Source: Dactylonectria macrodidyma
Lineage: Eukaryota; Ascomycota; Sordariomycetes; Hypocreales; Nectriaceae
DNA length: 64,000 nucleotides
Assembly (NCBI GenBank): GCA_020744425.1
Contig: JAGMUV010000054.1
Span: 104,454-168,453 of the forward strand
Direction: 5' to 3'
Position numbers and translations under genes: made by a program. This document shows positions 53,688 through 63,284 of this stretch, in pieces (within the stretch, counting starts at the first letter, position 1; every line of letters starts with the position of its first letter). The notes below the pieces were generated by a model. That model saw nothing but the letters and a program-made list of their open reading frames with translations, searched no databases and was not told where the DNA came from.

Positions 53688-54825
53688 TCCTGTGCAGTTG
53701 CCGTGAACGACATGTCCGGCTGAAGGCCTCGTGCTGTCCTCTGCATTGGACACACCGCGGTTCCGTTGCCTGGCATTGTCTGTGGTAGTGTCCCCGACCG
53801 GCGCATCTGCCACATTTCTGTGCCTCCTTGCAGGTGAATGCTTTGTGGCCTAGGCCCCAGCAGTTGCAGCATTGCACCGGGTCGACCTTTGGCTCGAATA
53901 CGCTGGTCCTGGCCGATTCTCCTGTGAGGTGAGAGTATTTTCCTTCTAGGAGCCGCCTTGCTTCGCTCTCCTTTGTCACGTAGATCACCATTGACCCATA
54001 CGCTTTGCCGTTTGTCTTATCGCTGAGCCAGTTCATCCTCGCTATTGTCACTTCGTTTTCTTGACCGAGTGCCTCCACCGCCCCGGGGAGAAGGTTGCCG
54101 TGCGCATCTAGGACGGCCGAACGGTTGGCCCCATCAATCTTCACCGGGTACACCCGGTCTCTCAGGACTTTTGCCCCCCGTATGCAATCTACTCTTCGCA
54201 CCGTTTCTCGGACCATGCTCAGTTCCGTCTCATCTCTACAGATTACCTTGATCAGGTCGGGGTTCCTCGCGCCTCTGGTTACGGCTGCGCATCTCCAATT
54301 CCCGTCCTTCTTTCTTGTCCTCACCGCCGCCTCGATTGCCTGTCGAACCTCTCCGACTTGTGCCTTGCCTCTGTCGTCGTTAGTCGTACCTGAGATGTCT
54401 ATCGTGCAGATCAGGTCGGCCGCGAGTGGTGGGGGTGACACCCGTGGAGGTGTGTGTTCAGGTAGTCCGACAGCCCCATTCTGCTCATCCCTCAGTGGCA
54501 TACGGGTAATGTTTGCATATGATGGCCTGGGATCCGTCTGGCCTGGCCTGACTTCCGAGTGCTGTGTTATCGTGTCTAGTTTTTCGTGTATTCGTTTGAG
54601 CTCCTCAGCCGCCTCTACCTGAGCGGGGTCGGGGTCGCGCGAGGTCTGCTGTATTCGTTTGAGCTCGTCGATCTGGTCCTGCATTAGCTTTCGTTCTCGT
54701 GTCGCTTGCTCTTGGATGCTCTGGATGTCTTGCTGCAGTTTTCCTATCGATTTCTCCTGACTCGCAATCATCTGTTTCAGCGCCTGTTGCTCCTTCTTCC
54801 ACGCATCCCATAGAGTCTCAATCAT
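53677..54825 (-). CDS. LINE-1 ORF1: gag-like protein with CCHC zinc knuckles (382 aa)
   Basis: Starts at MIETLWDAWK (54825). The N-terminus is a coiled coil (LQQDIQSIQEQATRERKLM), followed by a Pro-rich linker, a basic RNA-binding region and zinc knuckles at the C-terminus (CCNCWGLGHKAFTC, CGRCAGRGHYHRQC, CVQCRGQHEAFSRTC). It would coat the LINE RNA. The stop overlaps the ORF2 start. Upstream, ORF0 carries what looks like the missing N-terminus in another frame. Confidence 0.88.
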   Translation of the reverse strand: MIETLWDAWKKEQQALKQMIASQEKSIGKLQQDIQSIQEQATRERKLMQDQIDELKRIQQTSRDPDPAQVEAAEELKRIHEKLDTITQHSEVRPGQTDPRPSYANITRMPLRDEQNGAVGLPEHTPPRVSPPPLAADLICTIDISGTTNDDRGKAQVGEVRQAIEAAVRTRKKDGNWRCAAVTRGARNPDLIKVICRDETELSMVRETVRRVDCIRGAKVLRDRVYPVKIDGANRSAVLDAHGNLLPGAVEALGQENEVTIARMNWLSDKTNGKAYGSMVIYVTKESEARRLLEGKYSHLTGESARTSVFEPKVDPVQCCNCWGLGHKAFTCKEAQKCGRCAGRGHYHRQCQATEPRCVQCRGQHEAFSRTCRSRQLHRNEQ

Positions 54826-55060
54826 CCTCTCGTGCGCTTGTGATTTCCTTCACGGCCTCCTCGTGCATCTTCGTGATTTGCTTCACTGTCTCCTCGCGTG
54901 ATTCCCGGAGCATTGTTTGTATCATTGTTCCGACGTTGCCGGCCAGATTTTCTATCCCTTTCGCAGTTAACTTTCGCGGTCGATCAGATTTACGCGTGCC
55001 ACTCTCTAGAGGATCGGGGCCCTCGGGGGCTACGACGATGCTGCTAGCGACCGCATCCAT
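54818..55060 (-). CDS. LINE-1 ORF0 (80 aa), overlapping the ORF1 start
   Basis: Encodes MDAVASSIVVAPEGPDPLES, KSDRPRKLTAKGIENLAGNV and a heptad-rich end (EETVKQITKMHEEAVKEITS). Its stop overlaps the ORF1 start in ATGATTGA. The coiled-coil character continues from ORF0 into ORF1, so the two may be one gag protein separated by a frameshift, or two coupled ORFs. Confidence 0.65.
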   Translation of the reverse strand: MDAVASSIVVAPEGPDPLESGTRKSDRPRKLTAKGIENLAGNVGTMIQTMLRESREETVKQITKMHEEAVKEITSAREDD

Positions 55061-55128
55061 CGCGCCGTTTCGCGTCGCGTCGCGCTACGCCTCGCTACCC
55101 AGCCCGCTGCAGCTGCAACGTCTATAAA

Positions 55129-55176
55129 GATTGTAAAGATGGTGAAGATTGTAAAGATGGTGAAGATTGTAAAGAT
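55129..55176. repeat. 18-bp tandem repeat in LINE-1 5' region
   Basis: GATTGTAAAGATGGTGAA is present 2.7 times in a row (plus-strand orientation). Confidence 0.85.
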
Positions 55177-55190
55177 CATCGGGAAGTGGA

Positions 55191-55689
55191 GCCCAATCCC
55201 AGCCGCCAATCTAACTGTTGAAATCTCCTGATTGATTCCACTAGAGTGTGGGTGTGGCACTGTTGCAAAACTCCAAAAACCACCGCAAGAGAGACGAAAC
55301 GGTTTAGCGAGATGGGCAACCCGCCCGGCAGTACATTGCTCCGTGTACCTCAGCATAGATTTCTTGGATTTTTTTCGCGTTACGGAAGATGCAATCAAGG
55401 CAACGGGGCCGCAGCGGACCAGTGAAGCAGATTTCTATCGCCTCATACAGACATCGGCCGCCACCATGGGGGTCGAACTGGGCAACACCAACGCTCAATT
55501 GTCCTCTTCCATCTCTTCCCTCGTCCTCCGGCTTATTGAGCTGCTGAGCATCGAGTTAGTAGTGGAAATGTATCTGACGACTTGATCCCGCTCACAATCC
55601 AGAGCCGAGCAGCCTCGGCGATTGTCTCCAGCGCCATAACCTTTCGCTCCTCCGGGCTCTTCTCAGGCTATCTCGCCGAACGAAACCAA
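55191..55689. other. no gene recognised; one unassigned ORF
   Basis: A 117-aa plus-strand ORF at 55232-55585 (LDFFRVTEDAIKATGPQRTS, LSSSISSLVLRLIELL) has amphipathic helices but no known family. It could be chance or a remnant. Confidence 0.35.
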
Positions 55690-56917
55690 AGCGGGAGCTG
55701 GTCCTGGAGCAGCAGGAAGAGCCGCACCACTACCGCAAGCTCGTAATTGCTGTGCTGCGCGCTGTGCAGCGGTCTTAGCCTCTTCCTTGGCTTCCTCCGT
55801 GGCCTCCTCCTTCACGCGCTCCTCAGTCTTGGTCTCCTCAGTCTTGGTCTCCTCAGCGGGCTTCTCCTCAGCGGGCTTCTCCTCAGGCTTGACCTCCTCA
55901 ATAGCTGGGTCAGCCTCAGTGGCAGGGGCCTTCCTCGGTCTTGGAGCCTGAGTCCTCAGCAGCGGGCTCGGTGGTTGGCTCAGCAGGCTTAGCGTCCTTC
56001 TTGCGCTCCTCCTCCTCCTCCTTGGGGGTCTCCTCAGCAGCGGCGACAGTGGGGGCAGGCTCCTCGGTCTTGGCCTCCCCGTTGGGGGCCTCGGGGGCCT
56101 TTTCCTCCTTCTTGTGGGGAGGGGACTTGAAGCTCTCGATGGTCTTCTTGTAGGGGTCTCAGACTCGGTGACGATGGCGGCGAGCTCCTTGGCCTCAGCA
56201 ATCTTCAGCTTCAGCTGAGCGACCAGTTGTCACGCTCAACAGTGTTGGCGGCCTTGAAGCTGTGCTTGTTGCCCTTGGAGGTGAAGTGGAATTTGTGAGA
56301 ACCGTCGGTCTCGGGCTCGGTGGCATCGGCCTGTGGCGCGTGTCCTTTAGAATAAACTGTCTTGCAGATGATGGTGGATCCGCGAACTTACCAGGCTGAT
56401 GATGCTAGAGGGGTTCTTCTTGTCGCCGACGAAAAGAAGACCCTTACCCGTGTTGGATGCCCAGGCAATGTTGCTGTGGGCAGTCTCGGCCGACTTCTCG
56501 GTCTTGAGGTAGTGGGCGAAAGCCTTGGGCTCAACGGCGTCGGAGCCGAAAGAAGAAGAACTCCTTGCTGGCGATGAGGTTCCTGCAGAGGGTGTGGCGT
56601 TAGAAATGCGATCCTTCTAAAAATCAAGATAGCGAATTTGCTTACTGGGGGAAGCTCAGGCCCTGACCCTTGTGGCCCAGTGGCCCTCCTCGACGGGCTG
56701 AACCACCTCCATCTTATCCTCAGCCTTGGGAACCTCCTCGGTGGTCTCAACGGGCTTGAACTCCTCGGCAGGTTTGTCCTCGGTGGTCGCAGGAGCAGTC
56801 TCAGCGGGAGTCTCCTCGGTGGGTTTGGCCTTGGCAACAGGGGTCTCGGTAGCGGGAGCGGTGGTGTCCGCTTGGTCTCCTGGGGGACCTCGACGTTCTT
56901 GTGCTTCTCGGCCATTT
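55690..56917 (-). pseudogene. Meu6-type PH-domain gene broken by several single-base indels
   Basis: Starting at MAEKHKNVEV (56917), the reading can be followed by changing frame. An Ala/Glu/Pro-rich N-terminus (TAPATETPVAKAKPTEETPA) is followed by a PH-like domain (SKEFFFF, FAHYLKTEKSAETAHSNIAW, GKGLLFVGDKKNPSSIISL, TEPETDGSHKFHFTSKGNKH, VERDNW) and an acidic Lys/Glu-rich tail (EEKPAEETKTEETKTEERV). Two introns fit (near 56590-56645 and 56340-56392). At least six indels of one or two bases, mostly in short G, C or T runs, break the frame. The family is a fungal PH protein related to meiotic expression up-regulated protein 6; its exact role is unclear. There is little other decay, which is unusual for an old pseudogene. 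Confidence 0.7.
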
Positions 56918-57645
56918 CTGAATACGGTGGTGGTGGATTTGGGTATCTCAAGGGGTATCACTACAAAGACGTTGGTATAAACGGGGAAAAGATCCAGAAA
57001 AGGCGTTGGATGCGTTGAAGTTTTGACTTGGGAGGGAGTGAGAGGAAAGAAAGGAGGAGGGCAAGAAGGGTAGTTGGGAGCGATGGGGACGCTGGGAGTA
57101 CTAATTCCCTTGTGGCCCTAAACGTCCGGCTCTTACTGTTCACTGGCAATCTTGCCTGAGGAGAGTGACTGAGGGCGAGTGACTCTGGTTGTGAGTGGTG
57201 ACTGGGTAAGTAGCCTGTGGCTTGTGGAACCGGCGGCCCCCTTTTCTTCCCGCTTCTTTTGCTCTACAATCTGCGAATGTACGAAGTACCCTCTCGCGAT
57301 CGCTGGGTCTGCCTCGATATTTGCCTTGGTTCCAGGTACCCTGGCTTGTATGAAGTACCTTGAAGTACCTTGAAGTACCTTGAAGTACCTGCTGCCCTGC
57401 TTGACGTGTGCTCTTCGGCTGCCAATCTTCCATATTTCACTTCACTGGACCGCCGAGGCTCTTTCATTAAAAACAAGGGCACGGGTACCCTTGGGCCTTG
57501 TTCACTGGTCCGCATTTTTTATGATTTTACCTCTGCAGAGACACGATAATACAAGGAGAGCGGGTGTGGCTGTCTCTCTTGAGTTGCGTGTGGTGGAACT
57601 GGTGGGGGCGATAAAGCTGAGCCAGAAAGATCATTTAAGCTCTAT
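56918..57645. promoter_or_regulatory. upstream region of the PH gene with a 10-bp tandem repeat
   Basis: No gene. TGAAGTACCT is repeated four times exactly at 57351-57390. Position about 430 bp upstream of the start codon fits a promoter or 5' flank; any binding factor is unknown. Confidence 0.5.
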
Positions 57646-59753
57646 CCCTTTGACTGTGTTAAGGCTCCAGACAGGGGGGTCGCAGGGGGGTCGGCCCAAT
57701 TAGGGAACGAGCGTTCAGAGGTACACAATTCCCACCTATTTTGTATGGTGATAGAAGTCCCAGCAATCCTGCGAGCTACAAAGAGCTACATCGCACTGGT
57801 CACAGCACGCGAGACTGCCGCCGGATCCGGACCCTGTTGCCGTCGGCCTCACTCAACGGCCGCCGCGAGCTTCGTGACCTGACCTCTCCACGCCGTACGC
57901 CCTGACATGCGAGGCAGTTACCCTTTTTCCCTCGCTGGACGTATTTATGCTGTGACAGAGGCGTAAATTCGTCTCCCGCCCGAAACCTCTGCCTAGAGTC
58001 GATTGACCGCTGTACGCCTGGACGAGTCATCAACAAGGCGCCCTCGCCACCTTAGCCTGACGTGTATATGACTTCCAAATAGGCTTTGCCGCGTAGCTGA
58101 AGAAGGGAACTGTTGACTACAATGACGTCAATTAGGTAGGACCAAGCTAGGGCTTGCCAACCCCCTCGGCGCACCCGGTGTTCGAAGCCCAATATGACCT
58201 CAGTTGGTCACCGCGGTCTACCCCGTTCATCTCGTCATTGTAGAAAGGCAGCAACAGACGGGATAATAATCTCTTTCACTGGCTCGTCACCGAAAAATCG
58301 CTGTATTGGGCGTGCTCGAATTTGGTCTGTTGTCCGGCCTCTTGCGTAACCGAAGGACGGTCTCGTCCCTGCGTACACAGTAGATAAGAACAACACAAGG
58401 GCGTTGTCTTTCCACGCGATCTGATTTACCTGGCCCAGGACAAATTAGTAGGGCATTTACAGCTAAAGCTGTCTGCTTGACTGACCTTATTATCCTTAGT
58501 TGGGACGGTCCTGATTTCGTTGAATTTGATATTTGCGGCAGCTGTGTTATCGTCATTTTGAGCTTGACTAAGGGCTTGTAGATGCCACAGTTGACTCGGG
58601 CTGTACCCGTAGCGCCGTGGCCGTGCTCGCGGAGGCTGCGTAGGAGGTCGGGAGAGGAAAAGAGGTTATCGATAAAGACGTGATAGTTGGCTTCTGGCAG
58701 CAAGTTTAGTAGGGCAACAACCACAGCCTGCGTCGGGTTCAGATAGACTGTCTTCTCCTGCTTGGCCTCACGCCGCCGTTGCCGGGCAGGCTTGAGACCA
58801 ACAGGTCCAAACTAGGTCCGGGCCTATGCCAAATCCAACGTAGGAAATAGCCCTGCTGTGCTGCAACCCAAACTTTGAAGCCGACGGGGGATCGGCTTGT
58901 TAGGGACTCTGTTGTCTCTTTTGACCATCCCGGTATAGCGGGCCATACACTCATCTACAGTCGATGCAAGTGCCTGGAACATAGAAATCCGTAGACACGC
59001 GCTGTATGTGGTCAGACCACGGCGTCACACGGTCATAGGTGAGGGCGCTGTTGCTGCTTATGGTGATTGTGAGGGCTGAAAATGCGAATGTGACGATGTG
59101 CTGCTGAAATCGGCTCATAGGTCATATATTTGATGATAGAGGTGAGTAGAGGTGTTGGTGCCCCGGCCGAGAAGTCTCCCAATGGTCTTCGAGGTCAAGT
59201 TCAGTGTGAATCCCTAAGTAAATAAGATTGCGACCCATATGTAGACTTCTGCAATAGAGGTTGGTCTCCAGAGGCGTAACCGTGATCTTGGCGGTAATTG
59301 TGTGTGCACTACCGCGAGCCTCTTGCTGCAGGTGGCTAACCCAGTCATGGTATATTTGACCCAGCTTTCTACTAGGGAAATAGGTAGGAATTGCTGGAAA
59401 AGAGATAACGGGTCCTGGGGCAGGTCCTTGACCTTAAAGTCGCGTGTTGGAACCTCGAAAGGCATGAAGTTGTAGCCGCGTTCGTTGACAGGGGCTAGGT
59501 TCGGCCGGCAGGTGTTGTCAGCTGCCTGCTCCGGCGGCTGTTATCAGTGCAAATGAAGCTGTTATCGTCATACACATTGATTGCCTGTGTTGAGGGCACT
59601 TGGGGTATCCATCGCGAAAGTCAGAATCGTTTGTATGTGTATTTTGTGGTGGGGTTGATTCTGACTACGCGACGCGTTACTCTGATGTACCTCACTGTGA
59701 GCAGGGGTCATGTGGGGCACAATCTGGCCTGGAGCCTTAACACAGTCAAAGGG
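57646..59753 (-). mobile_element. piggyBac-like element pB-4, degenerate
   Basis: 2108 bp with 25-bp perfect TIRs starting CCCTTTGACTGTGTTAAGGC and AT on both outer sides. The minus-strand transposase is broken. Near 59465-59214 are FEVPTRDFKVKDLPQDPLSL and VYIWVAILF; near 58954-58739 VGFKVWVAAQQGYFLRWIWH; near 58724-58560 NYHVFIDNLFSS and GHGATGTARVNCGIYK; near 58036-57740 RQRFRAGDEF, CLACQGV and the final finger. Large parts between these pieces are missing or unreadable. Confidence 0.85.
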
Positions 59754-60093
59754 ATACTATCATATGGTTCATACGTGGCTGTGACGTGATGATAAAAACT
59801 AGTAGCCAGTTCCTTTGTATGGACACCTCTCGTCAAGTCAACAAACAATCATCCATAAAAATGCCACGACACAAGATGACGAAATCTGATTCCTCGATCT
59901 CAGGTTGGTCGGATCTTACGCCATATTGTTGGATTCACCAGCTGCGCCATTTTGGGCAAAAGTTTAGGGTACCCCATATTATTACAGCTTGGAATTATCC
60001 AGTATATAACCCAACATTGTCAAATTTCAGGGCAAGCTTTATATACCCTTTCTCTTCTGTATAGAATCAGCTAGAAGCCGATTGCTAAGCCTC
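59754..60093. other. no gene seen
   Basis: Non-coding by inspection, between pB-4 and the minisatellites. Confidence 0.4.
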
Positions 60094-60150
60094 GTGGCAA
60101 TAGGTGGCAATAGGTGGCAATAGGTGGCAATAGGTGGCAATAGGTGGCAA
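60094..60150. repeat. 10-bp minisatellite, six units
   Basis: GTGGCAATAG repeated without change from 60094 to 60150 (the last copy is partial). Confidence 0.92.
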
Positions 60151-60196
60151 CTTTCGCCTCTGACTATCTGACACAATAAGACTGCGCTGAGACTCC

Positions 60197-60478
60197 TTGA
60201 AGGCTCAGAGCGGAGGAGACTTTCATCTGTTTGCCACACGCTCAATCCCTGGAACCACTGGCAACAGAACGCAGCCAGAAACGCAGCCAGAAACGCAGCC
60301 AGAAACGCAGCCAGAAACGCAGCCAGTGGCTCCTGTGAAGGCAAAAGCTTCCGTGGCAGCAGCACCTCCATCTAGGCTCATCCAGCATGGCATCGGCTCA
60401 AAGGCGCATTGTTTCAAGAGGGCATCCCGTCAGCGGGAACCGTCCCTCACCCAGTCAAGAATTCTCTTGCACAGATAG
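60197..60478 (+). CDS. unassigned ORF containing a TQPE repeat
   Basis: 93-aa ORF whose centre is a 12-bp minisatellite encoding (TQPE)n. No other feature or family could be recognised, and no start context or intron supports it. It may be a chance frame through the repeat. Confidence 0.2.
   Translation: MKAQSGGDFHLFATRSIPGTTGNRTQPETQPETQPETQPETQPVAPVKAKASVAAAPPSRLIQHGIGSKAHCFKRASRQREPSLTQSRILLHR
60269..60326. repeat. 12-bp minisatellite, five units
   Basis: ACGCAGCCAGAA repeated five times (the last partial), 120 bp from the 10-bp minisatellite. Confidence 0.92.
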
Positions 60479-60870
60479 AATCAAGTAGCCATCGACACCC
60501 TAGGGTCGGAGGGCCATGTCATCTAAGGTCGCCAGTAGCTGCAACCAAAGCTGTGCATCCTTGGGAAAACCCTCGCAGGAGAAAAACCCAAGGCAACTGG
60601 GGACGATGTTGCGGGAGGAGGCGATTGGTCTCGATCCGCGGGTCTCGAGCAGTGTGGCTAACAATCAATCGAGTTCAATTTCGGCCCTCAAACTCGATTG
60701 ATTGAACCTATCTCGGCTTGATTGGAAGCTTGACTTTGACTAATCAGCGACCTCGATTGACAACATTGTCAAGTACTTTGATATACTATGCCTAATCAGG
60801 TAATTTGATAGACCTCTAGGTGTTAGAAATCCCGGCGCAACATCTTTGAAGTAATCCAATTCTTCTGGTA
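60479..60870. other. non-coding; possible hAT end
   Basis: CAGTGTGGCTAACAATCAAT (near 60647) followed by repeats of TCGAGTT/AACTCGA in both orientations looks like the terminal and subterminal region of the hAT element to the right. No matching opposite end was found. Confidence 0.4.
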
Positions 60871-62910
60871 TCATCTCAGCTTCACTGTGTCATCGCCGAG
60901 GCCGTTGCGCTTGTCGGTGATGAGCTCACTACCGTCAGAGAATACTCGCTCTGGCTCTGCGCTCATCGCTGGCGTGCTAAAGATGTTAAGAGCAAGTTTG
61001 CTGAGAATAGGCCATACGTGGCGTCGGTCCACCCACCACGCCAGAGGATTCTTAACGGTCCTGTCATCCTTCGACGGCACCTGCTTTATCCAGATCTCCC
61101 ACTCAGTCTCCACCTTCCTCCTCTTGCCACGGCGTGGTCGATCTGTTGTATGGCCCCAAGCATCGAACTCGTCATCGATTGTCGGCGAGGAAGAAGGAGA
61201 GGTCTCGGCTTGGTCGACGTGCTCAGTGGCCACCGTGACTGCAGCGAAGCGATCGTAATATATAGTGAGCTCCTTCTCTGCTGTCTTTATCCAATCCTCT
61301 CGCTTCCACCACTTCTCCCTGAAGTATTCGAATTGGTAGGCTGGGTGGAGGGCGATGGCCATGCGGTAGATCGGCGACTGGTCGGTAAGCTCGTAGTAGG
61401 TGTTGATCTTTGACCATGCAGCGAGCACGCCGGCCGAGTAGTAGGGGGGAAGGGCATCCTCGTTATCTGCATCCATGGCGTCAATCTCTTCTTTGACGCT
61501 CTCAAGCTTCGTGAGAAGGAAGTCCATGGCGTAGAGTACTTGCCACACCGAGCCTTGGCCACCCTCGTTGCCCTCGCTATCTGCACGGCTTTGTAGTCGC
61601 TTCGTGAGTTCGCTCGAAAGGCTGCAGGAGCTTATAGAAGAGCTCAAGCTCGTGCCAATCAGCCTCGGTGAGGAAGTCATTCTTGTGCTTGTCGTTTTTA
61701 TCTGGAGGCTTCCACTGCGCCTGGTAGAGGTCGATGGCAGGACGACACTTAAGAGCACGCTCGATCATGTAATATGTCGCGTTCCATCGAATGCCACCGT
61801 CACTGAGGAGCACGCCGACGAAGAGCTTGCCGTCGCTCGTCTTCGTGATGCGCATGCGAGCTCTCAACAGCTCGCGACGCGCGTCGTTGCGATTAATGTA
61901 GATAACGAGGTTGTGCAGCTTGCCAATGACGCCTTTGAGGCTCCAGAGAGCTCCACGCTGCTCCTCCGAAGCCTCAATAAGATTCTTCTCCCATGCGCTG
62001 ACGCCTTCGCCAAATAAGAGAGCCTTAACGACGAGATTAATAATATGGCCGATACAGCGAATACGGTCTGCTTCTGGATCGATCGAGGAGAAGGAAAGCT
62101 GTAACGCTTCGAGGCATTTGTCGTTATCACCAGCGTTATCCATAACGAAGGAGCCGAGCTTCTCGCCGATGCCGTATTGTAGAATTACTGGCTTTACCAG
62201 AACTGCGAGGGTCGTCGCCGGTGGTGACCGCCATAACGTCGTGGGAAGCCGAGGGAGGAGTGTTCGAGGATGACCTTTGCCGTCGACGAAGTGTGCGCAA
62301 ACAGCGACGTATTCTCTGCGATTGTGAGCTCGCCATCCATCGATCGAGAGGTTGATGTTGCTGAATGCAGACTGCACCAATTCGATGATGAATGGCAAGC
62401 GTGCTGCCATCGAATCCTTCACCCACTGCGAGAGCGTTGAGTGATGCGTTGGCAGCAGGCGTGCGAGCGAAGGCTTGCCGTATGTGAGTAAATCAGTGGT
62501 CGCCTCGTCCGTGACATTCTCGGTAGCTGAGGCGTAGCTTGATGGCCCAGTCAATAAGCTTTTGCTTATATTCATCCTCATTAAATGGCATGACGAGCTG
62601 GAAGACTTCTGCAGCGTTGTTGGCGTCGATATCGTCGTCATCGATGGTCCGAATTCGAAGGCCTTTTGATATTGTGGAACTCTATAAGATGCTGAATTGC
62701 AGCAGTCGTCGATTCTGCTGCAAATAGCTGACTGATATACCGCTTCTTGGTATGGCAATCGGCGCAGAGGAAGTACTTGTCATTACTATGCTCCAGCTCG
62801 GCTCCATATGAATAGATCCATGAGACCTTTACTCGTCTGCCCACGCTCCTCTTGTCCCGTATGCGATATTGTATACCCTTGAGAATCGTGCAATCGTGCC
62901 GCCGAAGCAC
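60871..62910 (-). pseudogene. hAT transposase, frameshifted
   Basis: Three overlapping minus-strand frames make up one transposase. 62910-62638 carries a BED-type finger (FLCADCHTKKRY...HLIEFHNI). 62758-61577 carries the catalytic core (NLSIDGWRAHNRREYVAVCA, FVMDNAGDND, RIRCIGHIINLVVKALLFGE, RWNATYYMIERAL). 61620-60871 carries the alpha-helical insert and the dimerisation domain (NPLAWWVDRRHVWPILSKLA, STPAMSAEPERVFSDG). Two frameshifts (about 62640-62760 and 61580-61620) separate them. The family cuts and pastes with 8-bp duplications. The protein would be about 680 aa if whole. Confidence 0.82.
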
Positions 62911-63114
62911 GCCCCAGTCAATGGGAACGAGAGAGTGTGGAGGGCTCTACATCTGACGTTGCTCGGTCGACAGTAGCGCTCGTTTAGGGTCAGTAGATTG
63001 CCTTGAAGAGAGACATCGTAGATAAGCTCGAGTACTTGATGGCCGACTTGGGCCCAGAACGCGTGTAGCGACATAATAACGCGTCGATTCGACGCGTTGT
63101 TGATAGATATTTGA

Positions 63115-63175
63115 TGGAGAAAGAGTAGGATTTTATTTCGCCCGGGGGGACACATCTCATAGGGCCATTGCGCTA
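63115..63175 (-). mobile_element. LINE 3'-end fragment
   Basis: TTTATTTCGCCCGGGGGGAC...TCTCATAGGGCCA resembles the 3' UTR end of LINE-2 at 63300-63340 with several differences; an older copy, truncated on both sides. Confidence 0.6.
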
Positions 63176-63284
63176 CGTTTCGCACAGTGCGATTTATGTC
63201 GATTCTGGTGGGTTTAGAGTTTGGGGCCCCATAGGCACACGCCTAGGCGCGCCTCCACTCCTGCACGTCTGGTCTGGCCCCCAA

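Larger units (their letters stand above)
49746..55190 (-). mobile_element. Tad-like non-LTR retrotransposon LINE-1, near complete
   Basis: About 5.4 kb on the minus strand with ORF0/ORF1 (gag-like) and ORF2 (EN, RT, RNase H). Its 3' UTR matches that of LINE-2 (AACACTTGGAGAAT/ATTGG, TTCAAGCAGGCCTGTC) up to about 49760, where it is replaced by pogo-D; the (CTA)n tail is therefore lost. The 5' limit is not defined; an 18-bp repeat at 55129-55176 lies in the presumed 5' UTR. Confidence 0.88.

Noticed and set aside
60094..60326. CRISPR-like direct repeats
   Set aside because: The repeats are contiguous with no spacers, and the genome is eukaryotic.
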